Shown here: positions 16,583 through 25,342 of the stretch, piece after piece
How positions within the stretch are numbered: position 1 is the first letter of the stretch
How the letters are laid out: each line of letters begins with the position of its first letter
Source: Gordonia terrae
Lineage (GTDB): Bacteria > Actinomycetota > Actinomycetes > Mycobacteriales > Mycobacteriaceae
Assembly (NCBI RefSeq): GCF_001698225.1
Contig: NZ_CP016594.1
Coordinates: forward strand, 3,348,001-3,412,000
DNA length: 64,000 bases
Direction: 5' to 3'
Made by a program: the position numbers and the translations under genes
Notes under the pieces: generated by a model
Seen by the model: the letters and a program-made list of their open reading frames with translations, nothing else
Database searches by the model: none
What the model was told of the DNA's origin: nothing

Positions 16583-17988
16583 GGTACCACCAGACCATCG
16601 CCGGCACCACCCATGAGTTCGACGGCCTCGTCGAGCTGATGGCGAAGGCGACGCCGCGCCGGTCGGGAGACGAGCTCGCCGGTTGCGCCGCGGAGTCCGA
16701 TGCCGAACGAGCAGCTGCCGCATGGCAACTCGCTGACGTACCGCTGAGCCGGTTCCTTGACGAACCCCTGGTGCCGTATGAATCCGACGAGGTGACCCGA
16801 CTCATCGTGGACACCCATGACCGGGCCGCGTTCGCCGAGATCGCCCACCTGACTGTCGGCGGGTTCCGGGACTGGCTGTTGGAGATCGCCCCACGCGCCG
16901 ACGCCGCCGATCGGCTCTCCCGGATCGCCCCCGGACTGACGCCGGAGATGGTCGCAGCAGCGTCGAAGATCATGCGGAACCAGGACCTGATCCTGGTGGC
17001 CGCCGCGGCGAGGGTGACGTCGGCCTTCCGCACCACCATCGGACTGCCCGGCCGGATCGCCACGCGCCTGCAACCCAACCACCCCACCGACGATCCCCGG
17101 GGTATCGCCGCGGCCACCCTCGACGGGCTCTTGATGGGATGTGGCGACGCGGTCATCGGGATCAACCCGGCGTCGGACTCACCGCGAGCGACCGCGGACC
17201 TGCTCCACATGCTCGACGACATCCGGCAGCGTTTCGAGATCCCGATGCAATCGTGTGTGCTCTCCCATGTCACGACCACCGTCGACCTCATCGAGCAGGG
17301 TGTACCCGTCGACCTCGTGTTCCAGTCGATCGCGGGTACCGAGGGCGCCAACAAGGGATTCGGGGTGACGCTGGACATCCTGCGCGACGCCGACGAGGCG
17401 GCACGGTCACTGCGTCGCGGAACCGTGGGCGACAACGTGATGTACCTGGAAACCGGTCAGGGATCGGCACTCTCGGCCGGCGCGCACCTCGGCGTCGGCG
17501 GCAAACCGGTCGACCAGCAGACCCTGGAGAGCCGCGCGTACGCGGTGGCGCGCGTGCTGAAACCACTGCTGATCAACACCGTCGTCGGGTTCATCGGTCC
17601 CGAATACCTGTACGACGGCAAACAGATCATCCGTGCCGGACTCGAAGATCACTTCTGCGGCAAGCTGCTCGGGCTCCCGATGGGCGTCGACGTCTGCTAC
17701 ACCAACCATGCCGAAGCCGACCAGGACGACATGGACACGCTCCTCACGTTGCTCGGCGTCGCCGGGGCCGCGTTCGTCATCGCCGTGCCCGGGGCGGATG
17801 ATGTGATGCTCGGCTATCAGAGCCTGTCGTTTCACGACGCTCTCTACGTGCGTGAGGCACTGCACCTTCGGCCCGCTCCCGAGTTCGAGTCGTGGCTGGC
17901 CCGACTCGGCATGACCGATGGCGACGGTCGGGTTCTACCGGTGGACCCCGGCGAGTCTCCCCTGCTACCACTGACGGCCGGGCGATGA
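16579..17988 (+). CDS. eutB: Ethanolamine ammonia-lyase large subunit
   Basis: The 469-residue catalytic (beta/alpha)8 subunit of adenosylcobalamin-dependent ethanolamine ammonia-lyase, which converts ethanolamine to acetaldehyde and ammonia. Family stretches include the N-terminal YHQTIAGTTHEFDGLVELMA, KATPRRSGDELAGCAA (about 24-39), KIMRNQDLI, IGINPASDSP, SHVTTTVDLI, QSIAGTEGANKGFGV and FIGPEYLYDGKQIIRAGLED. The start is the ATG coupled to the short upstream frame; a purine-rich GGGGGCCGGAG lies just before it. It overlaps eutC by ATGA. No microcompartment, reactivase (eutA) or permease genes are next to it, so the enzyme is presumably cytosolic and used for nitrogen. Confidence 0.96.
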   Translation: MRYHQTIAGTTHEFDGLVELMAKATPRRSGDELAGCAAESDAERAAAAWQLADVPLSRFLDEPLVPYESDEVTRLIVDTHDRAAFAEIAHLTVGGFRDWLLEIAPRADAADRLSRIAPGLTPEMVAAASKIMRNQDLILVAAAARVTSAFRTTIGLPGRIATRLQPNHPTDDPRGIAAATLDGLLMGCGDAVIGINPASDSPRATADLLHMLDDIRQRFEIPMQSCVLSHVTTTVDLIEQGVPVDLVFQSIAGTEGANKGFGVTLDILRDADEAARSLRRGTVGDNVMYLETGQGSALSAGAHLGVGGKPVDQQTLESRAYAVARVLKPLLINTVVGFIGPEYLYDGKQIIRAGLEDHFCGKLLGLPMGVDVCYTNHAEADQDDMDTLLTLLGVAGAAFVIAVPGADDVMLGYQSLSFHDALYVREALHLRPAPEFESWLARLGMTDGDGRVLPVDPGESPLLPLTAGR

Positions 17989-18794
17989 CCGCGGACCGGC
18001 CCGCATCCGCCGACGAGGCGCAGCACCCCGACCCGTGGGCCGAGCTGCGCCGGACGACCCAAGCTCGTATCGGACTCGGCCGCGCGGGCAATTCGCTTCC
18101 GTCGCGGCGGGTCCTCGAATTCCAGGCCGCCCATGCACTTGCGCGCGACGCCGTGCACGAACCGCTCGACGTCGACGAGTTCGCCCGTGGCATCGGCGAA
18201 CTCGATCTCGATCTCGATGCCCCGATCGTGGTCACCAGTCGGGCGGCGACACGCAGCGAGTACCTGCGCCGGCCGGATCTGGGCCGGGTACCCGACGACC
18301 TCTCGCAGGTGCCGCGCGCCGACACCGAGATCGGGATCGTGCTGGCCGACGGACTGTCGCCGCGGGCTCTCGCCGACCACGGCCACGGCCTCGTCGCGGC
18401 CCTGCTGCGACAGTTCGACGGCCGCTACTCCATCGCGCCGCCGGTCATCGCGACCGAGGCACGCGTCGCCCTCGGCGACCACATCGGCGAGGCCCTCGGC
18501 GTCACCACCCTCATCGTGATCATCGGCGAACGTCCCGGCCTGTCGGTCGCTGACAGCCTGGGAATCTACCTCACCCATCTCCCCCGGCCGGGGCGGGCCG
18601 ACTCGGATCGCAACTGCATCTCCAACATCCACCCACCCGACGGCCTGCAGTACGACGTCGCCGCACGGACGACGGCCGCACTCATCGACGGCGCCCGCCG
18701 ACTCGGACGATCCGGGGTCGCACTGAAAGACATGTCGCGCACGGACGCCCTCGAGCAGATCGACGACGCGGAGGCACTCACGCACGAGTCGTGA
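17985..18794 (+). CDS. eutC: Ethanolamine ammonia-lyase small subunit
   Basis: A 269-residue subunit that helps bind adenosylcobalamin. Conserved segments are TQARIGLGRAGNSLPSRRVL (about 26-45), EFQAAHALARDAVH, VLADGLSPRALADHG, IGEALGVTTLIVIIGERPGL, LGIYLTH and DSDRNCISNIHPPDGL. It overlaps eutB by ATGA, giving a stoichiometric pair. The C-terminal end is normal. Confidence 0.96.
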   Translation: MTADRPASADEAQHPDPWAELRRTTQARIGLGRAGNSLPSRRVLEFQAAHALARDAVHEPLDVDEFARGIGELDLDLDAPIVVTSRAATRSEYLRRPDLGRVPDDLSQVPRADTEIGIVLADGLSPRALADHGHGLVAALLRQFDGRYSIAPPVIATEARVALGDHIGEALGVTTLIVIIGERPGLSVADSLGIYLTHLPRPGRADSDRNCISNIHPPDGLQYDVAARTTAALIDGARRLGRSGVALKDMSRTDALEQIDDAEALTHES

Positions 18795-18844
18795 GTGCCC
18801 CTGCGGTGGCCGCGAACCTGCTTCCCACTGGGCAGCGGCGAACT

Positions 18845-19150
18845 TCAGGTCCCCAGGATCTTCGCCTTCTGCGCGGCGAACTCGGCCTCGGTGAGGATGC
18901 CCTGCTGGTAGAGCGCGCCGAGCTCCTTGAGCGCCGAGATCGTGTCCGTCGGGCTCGGCGTGGGCGCTTGCTGGGGCGGTTGTTGAGGCGGCTGGGAGTA
19001 CTGGGGCTGGGCATACTGCTGCTGCGGGTCCTGTGCGGCACCTTGTTGTGCCCACCGGCTGGCCTGGCGACGGGACACCCGGTTGCTCACCGCTGTCGCG
19101 GTGCCGGAGATGACCGCGGTGCGGGCGACACCGCGAAGAAGTCCTGGCAT
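18845..19150 (-). CDS. SHOCT-domain protein
   Basis: A 101-residue protein. The N-terminus (MPGLLRGVARTAVISGTATAVSNRVSRRQ) looks like a short amphipathic or membrane-associated segment. A Gln/Pro-rich linker (about 35-68) follows, then the C-terminal SHOCT motif DTISALKELGALYQQGILTE, continuing AEFAAQKAKIL. SHOCT is a short oligomerisation domain of unknown precise role. AGAGGA precedes the ATG. It follows the DUF6325 gene by 42 bases on the same strand, a pairing often seen in actinobacteria as I recall. Confidence 0.85.
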   Translation of the reverse strand: MPGLLRGVARTAVISGTATAVSNRVSRRQASRWAQQGAAQDPQQQYAQPQYSQPPQQPPQQAPTPSPTDTISALKELGALYQQGILTEAEFAAQKAKILGT

Positions 19151-19192
19151 GTTCTGTCCTCTCGAGATTCAGGTCGGTTGTCGAGGTGGCGG

Positions 19193-19663
19193 CTACGCGG
19201 TCGGCGCGGCCGGGGTCGCCGCGTCGGCGGCATCGAGTTGGGCGAGCAAGGCGTTCACCGGTATCCGTCCCGAAGCGACGAGCTGTCCACCCCCTTTTCG
19301 GACGGCCGTGGCGAACGGAGCAGCCCATGCGTTCTCCCACACGAGGACCGCCGCGCTCGACCCCGGATCGATCACCGTGGCCGCCTCCGCGAGGTCGGAA
19401 TCGTCGAGCAAGGAGGTCGCCGCGCCGTCGAAGATCGCGAAATCCGCGCCGAGGGAGTTGATCTCGAGCCGGGCGACTGTTCCGTCGGCGTCCTTGGTGA
19501 TGAAGACGATGTCGATCAGCCGCACGATCCCGCGGTCGATCAGATCGATCAGATGTGGAAGTGCCTCACCAGTCGGCTGCTTGCCCGTCCACTCGACCAC
19601 GATGTAGTCGATGGGTCCGAGTTCGCGATCGGCCGTCTGGTCGACACCTGCTTGGTCGTCCAA
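19193..19663 (-). CDS. DUF6325 family protein
   Basis: A 156-residue soluble protein with the pattern GPIDYIVVEWTGKQ (about 16-29), ALPHLIDLIDRGIVRLIDIV (about 34-53), FITKDADGTVARLE, then an ExxWA-like segment (VWENAWAAPF). It ends in an Ala-rich tail. These features match the DUF6325/DUF1269-like group of unknown function. The start is TTG 19663 with GGGAG 6 bases before it. It lies between fadD and the SHOCT gene, all on one strand with small gaps. Confidence 0.8.
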   Translation of the reverse strand: MDDQAGVDQTADRELGPIDYIVVEWTGKQPTGEALPHLIDLIDRGIVRLIDIVFITKDADGTVARLEINSLGADFAIFDGAATSLLDDSDLAEAATVIDPGSSAAVLVWENAWAAPFATAVRKGGGQLVASGRIPVNALLAQLDAADAATPAAPTA

Positions 19664-19712
19664 TTCCTTCTCCCTGTCTCATGCCGGCGATGTGACCTCA
19701 TCGAGGCCCCGA

Positions 19713-21542
19713 TCACGACCGCAGGTCGACCACCGACCGTCCGGGTTGCACCTGATACAGCTCACCGATCTCGTTCGCGTACTTTATCGCAATCGGCTTG
19801 CGGCGCAACTTCATCGTCGGGGTGAGCTCGTCGCCGCCGGGGTCCCAGGCGGTCGGCACGATCGTAAAACGCTTGACCTGCTCCACGCGGGACAGTGACT
19901 GATTCCCGGCACGAATTGCCACCGCAACCTCGTCCACCACCTCAGGATGTGAGGACAACTCGGTCAGATCGGCGCCGGAGAGATCGAGCTTCTTGGCACG
20001 CGCGGCGGCGGCATCCGGATCGAGCACCACGAGTGCCGACACATAGGGCCGGGCGTCGCCGATCGCGGCCACCTGACCGATGAGCGACGACGCCGCCTTC
20101 ATCGCGTTCTCGATATTGGTGGGCGACATGTTCTTTCCGGACTCGTTGATCATGAGTTCTTTCTTGCGGTCCACGATGGTGACATTCCCGTCGTCGTCGA
20201 TCGTCGCGATGTCACCCGTCGACAGCCATCCGTCGGCATCGATGGTCTCGGCGGTCTTGTCGGGCTGTTTGCGATAACCGCGCATCACCACCGGCCCCCG
20301 GACGAGGAGTTCACCGTCGTCGGCGAGTTTCACCTCCATGCCGCGTACCGGAGTGCCCACGGTACCGATCCGGAGATTGTCGCTGGTCGTCATCGTCGAG
20401 ACGCCGGTTGTCTCCGACATCCCCCAGACCTCGAGCACCGGGATACCGAGTCCCAGGAAGAATTTCAGGACCTCGGGCGGAATCGCGGCGGCACCCGAGC
20501 CGGCGAAGGAGACCTGATCCAGCCCCAGTGCCGTGCGGACCTTGTGCAACACCAGACGGTCCGCGAGGCCGTGCGCGAGGCCACCCGATTTCTTGCCCTC
20601 GACCCGAGCCTGCGCCGTCGACGCCCCGACTCCGAACGCCCAGCCCGCGAGCGCCTTCTTCACCGGACTGGACTCCTCGGCCAGCTTGGCCTCGATGCCC
20701 GCGCGGATCTTCTGCCACACCCTCGGCACGCCGAAGAAGAAGGTCGGGTGAACGTCGGGAAGTGCGGCGGCGATCTCGCGGGGATCGGGCACAGTGGTGA
20801 TCTGGATACCGCGCATCATGTTGGCCGCGTGCGACGACACGCGGTCGGCGATGTGCGCCGCGGGCAGGTACGAGATGGCACGGTCGTCGAAACCCGCCTG
20901 CACGATCTCGGCGAGCGCAGCCATCTCGGCGACGATGTTGCGATGGGTGATCTCGACACCCTTGGGCGGACCTGTGGTACCCGAGGTGTAGATCAGGGTG
21001 GCCAGGTCGTCGGGCTGCACCGCCTGCCACGACGCGGTGAAGTCGAAACCCTCCGGCGCCGGCGTCTGTTCGACGTCGGCGAGTGAGACGGCACCCGTGG
21101 CCACTCCGTCGACGACGACCGTCCTGGACACCGCGGTGTTCGCTGCGGTGAGCACTGGGAGGAACACCTGCTCGGTGACGACGACGGAGTTCTCCGCGTT
21201 CCCGAAGAGATACTCGATCTGTTCCGGCGAACTCGTGTTGTAGATCGAGAACGGAATCGCGCCGAGGTGGAGCGCGGCGGCGTCCACCAGATGGAACTCC
21301 GGACGGTTGGTCAGCATGATCCCGACGGTGTCGCCGCGCTTGACGCCCAACGCCGCGAGACCCCCGGCGATGGCCTCCACCCGGCGCGCGTACTCGGCCC
21401 AGGTGATCTCCTGCGACCCGCCGACGGTGCGGAGCGCGATGGCGTCGGGGCGCACGGTGATCGTCTGCTGGAACGCGGCGGGAAGCGTCGCGACGGCGAC
21501 GCCGGTCTGGTGGGGAAACGTGATGGTCTCTGCAGCGGTCAT
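19713..21542 (-). CDS. Long-chain fatty acyl-CoA synthetase (FadD-type)
   Basis: A 609-residue ANL-superfamily ligase that activates fatty acids through acyl-AMP to acyl-CoA. Motifs seen are the P-loop LIYTSGTTGPPKGVEITHRN (about 176-195), the YLPAAHIADR segment, VWGMSETTG, the STGDIATIDDDG region with YRKQPDKTAE before it, IVDRKKELMINESGKNMSP (about 455-475) and a C-terminal KLRRKPI containing the expected Lys. FadD15-like enzymes of mycobacteria have this length and layout. CGAGGACTCTC precedes the ATG. It may feed products of alkane oxidation into beta-oxidation, but nothing in the sequence links their regulation. Confidence 0.9.
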   Translation of the reverse strand: MTAAETITFPHQTGVAVATLPAAFQQTITVRPDAIALRTVGGSQEITWAEYARRVEAIAGGLAALGVKRGDTVGIMLTNRPEFHLVDAAALHLGAIPFSIYNTSSPEQIEYLFGNAENSVVVTEQVFLPVLTAANTAVSRTVVVDGVATGAVSLADVEQTPAPEGFDFTASWQAVQPDDLATLIYTSGTTGPPKGVEITHRNIVAEMAALAEIVQAGFDDRAISYLPAAHIADRVSSHAANMMRGIQITTVPDPREIAAALPDVHPTFFFGVPRVWQKIRAGIEAKLAEESSPVKKALAGWAFGVGASTAQARVEGKKSGGLAHGLADRLVLHKVRTALGLDQVSFAGSGAAAIPPEVLKFFLGLGIPVLEVWGMSETTGVSTMTTSDNLRIGTVGTPVRGMEVKLADDGELLVRGPVVMRGYRKQPDKTAETIDADGWLSTGDIATIDDDGNVTIVDRKKELMINESGKNMSPTNIENAMKAASSLIGQVAAIGDARPYVSALVVLDPDAAAARAKKLDLSGADLTELSSHPEVVDEVAVAIRAGNQSLSRVEQVKRFTIVPTAWDPGGDELTPTMKLRRKPIAIKYANEIGELYQVQPGRSVVDLRS

Positions 21543-21608
21543 GAGAGTCCTCGACTTGCCGGAGTGATGTGTCGTACGTCACAGTAGCGAGTGAGGACGG
21601 GTGTCACG

Positions 21609-21634
21609 ACCGGTTCCGCCGAACGGTAACCGGT
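21609..21634 (-). terminator. Inverted repeat after the ABC transporter gene
   Basis: Seven-base arms ACCGGTT / AACCGGT enclose a 12-base centre that can itself pair (CCG...CGG). It lies 17 bases beyond the ABC transporter stop on the minus strand, in front of fadD. There is no U-tract, so it could be an operator for fadD instead. Confidence 0.4.
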
Positions 21635-21650
21635 TGGCAAAAATCCCAGA

Positions 21651-23636
21651 TCAGAACTGTTTGTCGAGCGAAGGACCGTGTGTCAGCGACTCGAGGTTCC
21701 AGCCTCCGCCGCCAGTCAGTTCGAGCAGGTCCGTGTGATGCTGATCGGTCGTGCTGCGGTGACTGACCGAGACCAGAATCGTCTCCGGCAGCTCCGTGCG
21801 GATCAGCGAGTACAGCGAGAACTCCAGACCCTCGTCGACCGCCGAGGTCGCCTCGTCCATGAACACGGCCTGCGGACGGGTGAGGAGGATACGAGCGAAC
21901 GCTACGCGCTGCTGCTCGCCCGGCGAGAGCACCTTGACCCAGTCCTCCTCATCGTGGAGCCGGCCGACGAGGTGCGGGAGGAACACCTTCTCCAGCGCCG
22001 CCTTGATGGCCTCGTCCCCGACGTCGTCGGGTAGCGCCGGGTAGGCGACCGCGGTCCGCAGGTCCCCCAGCGGGATGTAGGGCATCTGCGACAGGAACAG
22101 GGTGTGTTCGCCTGGCGGCCGGGCGAACTCGCCATCGATGAACGGCCACAATCCGGCCAGGCCGCGAAGCAACGTGGTCTTGCCCGACCCCGACCGTCCC
22201 TTGACGACGAGGGCTGCGCCGGGAGCGAGTGACAGGGTGAGCGCACTGATGAGATCGTCGCCCGTCGGAGTCTTGACGTCGATGTCCGACAACGCTACGG
22301 CGCGTTCCCGATCCACGGTCGTCACCTCGGGCAGGTCACGCGAGCGCGAATCGGCGTCGGCGAGTCCGTCGAGACGGATGATCGACGCGCGCAGGACAGT
22401 GAAATCGTCATAGGCGTTCCGGAAGAACGAGAGCGCGTCGTGCATCTCGGCGAAAGCCGACGACGTCTGCGATACGTCGCCGAGTTTGATCTGCCCGTCG
22501 AAGAAGCGCGGCGCCTGCACAAGGTACGGGAAGACAACCGACAGTTGGGTGATACTGAAGTTCCAGCCGACAAAGGCCAGCTGGACGTAGATGATCTGCC
22601 AGAAGTTTTTGACGACGGCACGAAAGCGGGTCATCAAGTTGTTGTGTTCGACGCGCTCGCCACTGTAGAAGGCGACGTTCTCGGCGCCATCGCGAACCCG
22701 GACCAGTGCGTAACGGAAGTTCGCGGTCAGGCGTTCGCGCCAGAAATTCAGTCGGATCAGCGGTCGGCCGATCGCGAAGGCGACCACGCTGGCGATGAGA
22801 ACGTAGACCAGCACAAGCCACATCATCATTCGCGGGATCTCGACACCGAAAACTGTCAGCGGGCCGGACAGGCCCCAGAGCACGATCGCAAACGACACGA
22901 TCGACGCACACGCCGGAAGGACACCGTTTGTCGACGACCCACCACCGCCCCAGAACAACGACGAACCCGATGACACAACAGTGGTGATGTCGGCCTCGAT
23001 ACGTTGGTCGGGGTTGTCCACACCCGGGTGGATGTCGACCGACTTGCGATGCGGATCAGATTTTCCACGCCCGAACCGCCTGCGGCGCAGCAACCCTGCG
23101 CTCAGGTCCACGAAACGATTCCGGTAGAACGCGCGGCCTGCCATCCAGTCCGCGGTGGCTCCTTCGGTGAGCCAGTAGCGTAACCGGATCTCGAACGCAG
23201 CACCGACGTAGATCTCGACCATCGTGCGAACCACATGGATGGTCGCGAGAATGCCGAACACAGCCATCGAATGCCAAAAGGCCTGCTCCCCTACCTCGAG
23301 CATCTCTGCCCCTTGGGGCCCGCCGGCGGCTAAACCCTCACCTGCTGTCTGGAGAGAGGTGAACAAATCGTTGCTGAAGTACGAGAACAACACTGTGACA
23401 CGCACACCGAGCAGTGCCAGCAGAGTGAGCACGACGGCGAGACCCCAGGCCGCAACCCGCGTATCGCGTCCGGTGAAGAACCCGCCTATGACCCGCCACA
23501 GCGGGCGACCCCATCTGCTGAACCGGACCAGCAGATAACCGATCACGAGGACCGCCACGGCGGAGATCGCGAACGCGATGGCCAACCATTTCAGACTGGC
23601 CCACACCTCGTTGCCCCAGTCGATGCTGTACTCCAC
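21651..23636 (-). CDS. BacA/SbmA-type ABC transporter (fused permease and ATPase)
   Basis: A 661-residue protein. The N-terminal part (about 1-420) has some six membrane helices and the ABC_membrane_2 signature VDNPDQRIEADI (about 216-227). The C-terminal ATPase has Walker A GRSGSGKTTLL (about 488-498), signature LSPGEQQRVAFARILL and Walker B AVFMDEATS. The closest known relatives are YddA, SbmA/BacA and mycobacterial Rv1819c, importers of peptides, cobalamin or other hydrophilic solutes. Between NRFVDL and VDNPDQR there is an extra basic stretch of about 28 residues (SAGLLRRRRFGRGKSDPHRK...) that I do not expect in the family. The GTG start has GAGGAG upstream. Confidence 0.87.
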   Translation of the reverse strand: MEYSIDWGNEVWASLKWLAIAFAISAVAVLVIGYLLVRFSRWGRPLWRVIGGFFTGRDTRVAAWGLAVVLTLLALLGVRVTVLFSYFSNDLFTSLQTAGEGLAAGGPQGAEMLEVGEQAFWHSMAVFGILATIHVVRTMVEIYVGAAFEIRLRYWLTEGATADWMAGRAFYRNRFVDLSAGLLRRRRFGRGKSDPHRKSVDIHPGVDNPDQRIEADITTVVSSGSSLFWGGGGSSTNGVLPACASIVSFAIVLWGLSGPLTVFGVEIPRMMMWLVLVYVLIASVVAFAIGRPLIRLNFWRERLTANFRYALVRVRDGAENVAFYSGERVEHNNLMTRFRAVVKNFWQIIYVQLAFVGWNFSITQLSVVFPYLVQAPRFFDGQIKLGDVSQTSSAFAEMHDALSFFRNAYDDFTVLRASIIRLDGLADADSRSRDLPEVTTVDRERAVALSDIDVKTPTGDDLISALTLSLAPGAALVVKGRSGSGKTTLLRGLAGLWPFIDGEFARPPGEHTLFLSQMPYIPLGDLRTAVAYPALPDDVGDEAIKAALEKVFLPHLVGRLHDEEDWVKVLSPGEQQRVAFARILLTRPQAVFMDEATSAVDEGLEFSLYSLIRTELPETILVSVSHRSTTDQHHTDLLELTGGGGWNLESLTHGPSLDKQF

Positions 23637-23856
23637 GCACTCTCCTCGCTACGGACGCCACGACGGGCATCCCGGTTCACCATCGCCGATCGGTGTCATC
23701 GAGGTTCCGGCCGCCGCAACGGGTTCGGGAACTCCGATGATGATCCGGCGCAGTTTAACCCGCCGTTCACCCGGTGTCCGGACAACCGCACGGGCGTCTC
23801 GCGGAGCGGTGTCGGCGGACGCGTGGATTGTCGGGTTTCGTCCGCGATCCGGTGTC

Positions 23857-24363
23857 TCAGCCCAGTGGCCGGAGGACCGCGCCCTGCTGGAGGGCGGCGG
23901 TCGAGATCGATTCCGAGAAACGATCGTCGGCGTCCCCGACGGTCACCACATAACCGGCGTCGGTGTACTCGACACCGCTCACCTCGAAGGTGAGCCGGCA
24001 ACCGTCGTCGGCCCGGAGGAACACCGACAGCGTGGTCGTGGCCACCTGGCCGCCGGCGGCGTCGTAGAGGAGGACCGGCGCGCCGCGGGCCAGCGTGCCC
24101 CCACCCGGCACCGCGGCGACCTCGGTCGAACAGTCCGCGACCACCCCGCCCTTGGCCGTGAACACCGGCGTCGTCAGGAGGCCGGCGATGACTGCGACTC
24201 CCACGATGACCGCGAAGACGATCATCGCGATCGAGGTCGTGACGATGACCGGAACCCGCGTGCGCCGCTGCCACGTCCGCCGCGGCAGCGCCGGACCGGG
24301 GTCGAGCCACATCTCGTGGGCGGCTCGGTGTGGCGGTTCGGCGGTGGTTCTCCCCTGGTCCAT
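23857..24363 (-). CDS. Single-pass membrane protein of unknown function
   Basis: A 168-residue protein I do not recognise. Residues 1-35 are hydrophilic and basic (WQRRTRVP before the membrane). Residues about 37-63 form one membrane helix (IVTTSIAMIVFAVIVGVAVIAGL). The remaining 105 residues are extracytoplasmic, with two cysteines (in ADCSTEV and DGCRLTF) that could form a disulfide, and a beta-rich pattern. GGGGGAGCTG precedes the ATG. It follows tesB by 24 bases on the same strand, so it is probably co-transcribed with it. The 220 bases downstream, to the ABC gene, hold nothing I can identify. Confidence 0.72.
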   Translation of the reverse strand: MDQGRTTAEPPHRAAHEMWLDPGPALPRRTWQRRTRVPVIVTTSIAMIVFAVIVGVAVIAGLLTTPVFTAKGGVVADCSTEVAAVPGGGTLARGAPVLLYDAAGGQVATTTLSVFLRADDGCRLTFEVSGVEYTDAGYVVTVGDADDRFSESISTAALQQGAVLRPLG

Positions 24364-24387
24364 CAGCTCCCCCTCAGACCTGCAGGG

Positions 24388-25266
24388 TCACTTCTTGGGC
24401 GGGAAGTACTTGATGAGCGCCTCCTGCACGACCGATGTCGCGAGAGTGCCGTCGCGCATCCAGAATCGACCCGAGCCCATTCCGCGTGACCCGGTGGCGA
24501 CCGGCGACCGGGTCGCGTAGAGCAGCCAGTCGTCGAACCGGAACTCGCGGTGGAACCACATCGAGTGATTGACGGTCGCGGCGAACAACCGATCCATGCC
24601 CCAGGAGAGGCCGTGGGTGGTGATGATCGAGTCGAGCACCGTGGTGTCCGAGGCGTAACACATTGCGGCGACGTGCATCACGGGGTCGTCGGGCATCGTG
24701 CCGTCGGCCTTCATCCACACCCGGTTGTCGGTCAGCTTCTCCCCCGCGTCCTTCGCCTTCCAGCTCGGATCGTTCGCGAAGCGGATGTCGATGGGGTGCA
24801 ACGCATTCACAAAGGTGGCGATGCGGTCTTCGTAACCCTTGAAATGCTCACCGAGAGTGGGCAATTCCTCCGGGTAGGGCACGTTCGGGATCTCCACCGC
24901 GTGTTCGAGCCCGGACGTGTTGTCCTGGAAGGCGACCAGCATCGTGAAGATCTCTTCGCCGTCCTGCTTCGCCGTCACCTGGCGATTGGCGAACGACCTC
25001 CCGTCGCGGAACCGATCAACGTGATACTCCATCGGTTTGGTGACGTCACCGCCGCGGATGAAGTGCGCGTGCAGGGCGTGGATGGGCGGGTTGCCGCGGC
25101 TCAGGCTGCGCGCCGCCGCGACAACCCCCTGTCCGAGCAACTGCCCGCCGAACGTCCTGGCGGTGACCTGTTCGGGATGGTGCCCGATGAACAGGTCCTC
25201 GCCCTGACGTTCGACGTCGAGCAACGCGAGCAGCTTGCCGAGATCGCCGGCCTGTTCCACGGTCAT
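24388..25266 (-). CDS. tesB: Acyl-CoA thioesterase II
   Basis: A 292-residue double-hotdog thioesterase that hydrolyses acyl-CoA to free fatty acid and CoA. Visible family segments are TFGGQLLGQGVVAAARSL (about 35-52), HALHAHFIRGGD (about 62-73), DRFRDGRSFANRQVTAKQDG (about 84-103) and the C-terminal SMWFHREFRFDDWLLY. The catalytic Asp-Thr/Ser-Gln set lies in the C-terminal hotdog (SDTTVLDS and downstream). Its ATG is placed 7 bases after TAGGGT, a leaderless promoter of its own, although pyk lies only 76 bases upstream. The pyk-tesB order matches M. tuberculosis. Confidence 0.94.
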   Translation of the reverse strand: MTVEQAGDLGKLLALLDVERQGEDLFIGHHPEQVTARTFGGQLLGQGVVAAARSLSRGNPPIHALHAHFIRGGDVTKPMEYHVDRFRDGRSFANRQVTAKQDGEEIFTMLVAFQDNTSGLEHAVEIPNVPYPEELPTLGEHFKGYEDRIATFVNALHPIDIRFANDPSWKAKDAGEKLTDNRVWMKADGTMPDDPVMHVAAMCYASDTTVLDSIITTHGLSWGMDRLFAATVNHSMWFHREFRFDDWLLYATRSPVATGSRGMGSGRFWMRDGTLATSVVQEALIKYFPPKK

Positions 25267-25273
25267 GCCTCAC

Positions 25274-25279
25274 ACCCTA
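25274..25279 (-). promoter_or_regulatory. Leaderless-type -10 element for tesB
   Basis: TAGGGT on the minus strand is followed by 7 bases and the tesB ATG at 25266. Confidence 0.55.
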
Positions 25280-25342
25280 ATGGTGTGTCTCGAACCCGGC
25301 CGCGACGGCGTCGTGCACCGCCCCGAGCCGGAGCGGACGACC

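Noticed and set aside
17985..18794. Ethanolamine microcompartment locus
   Set aside because: Only eutB and eutC are present. No shell proteins, eutA, eutH or aldehyde dehydrogenase partner lies nearby.
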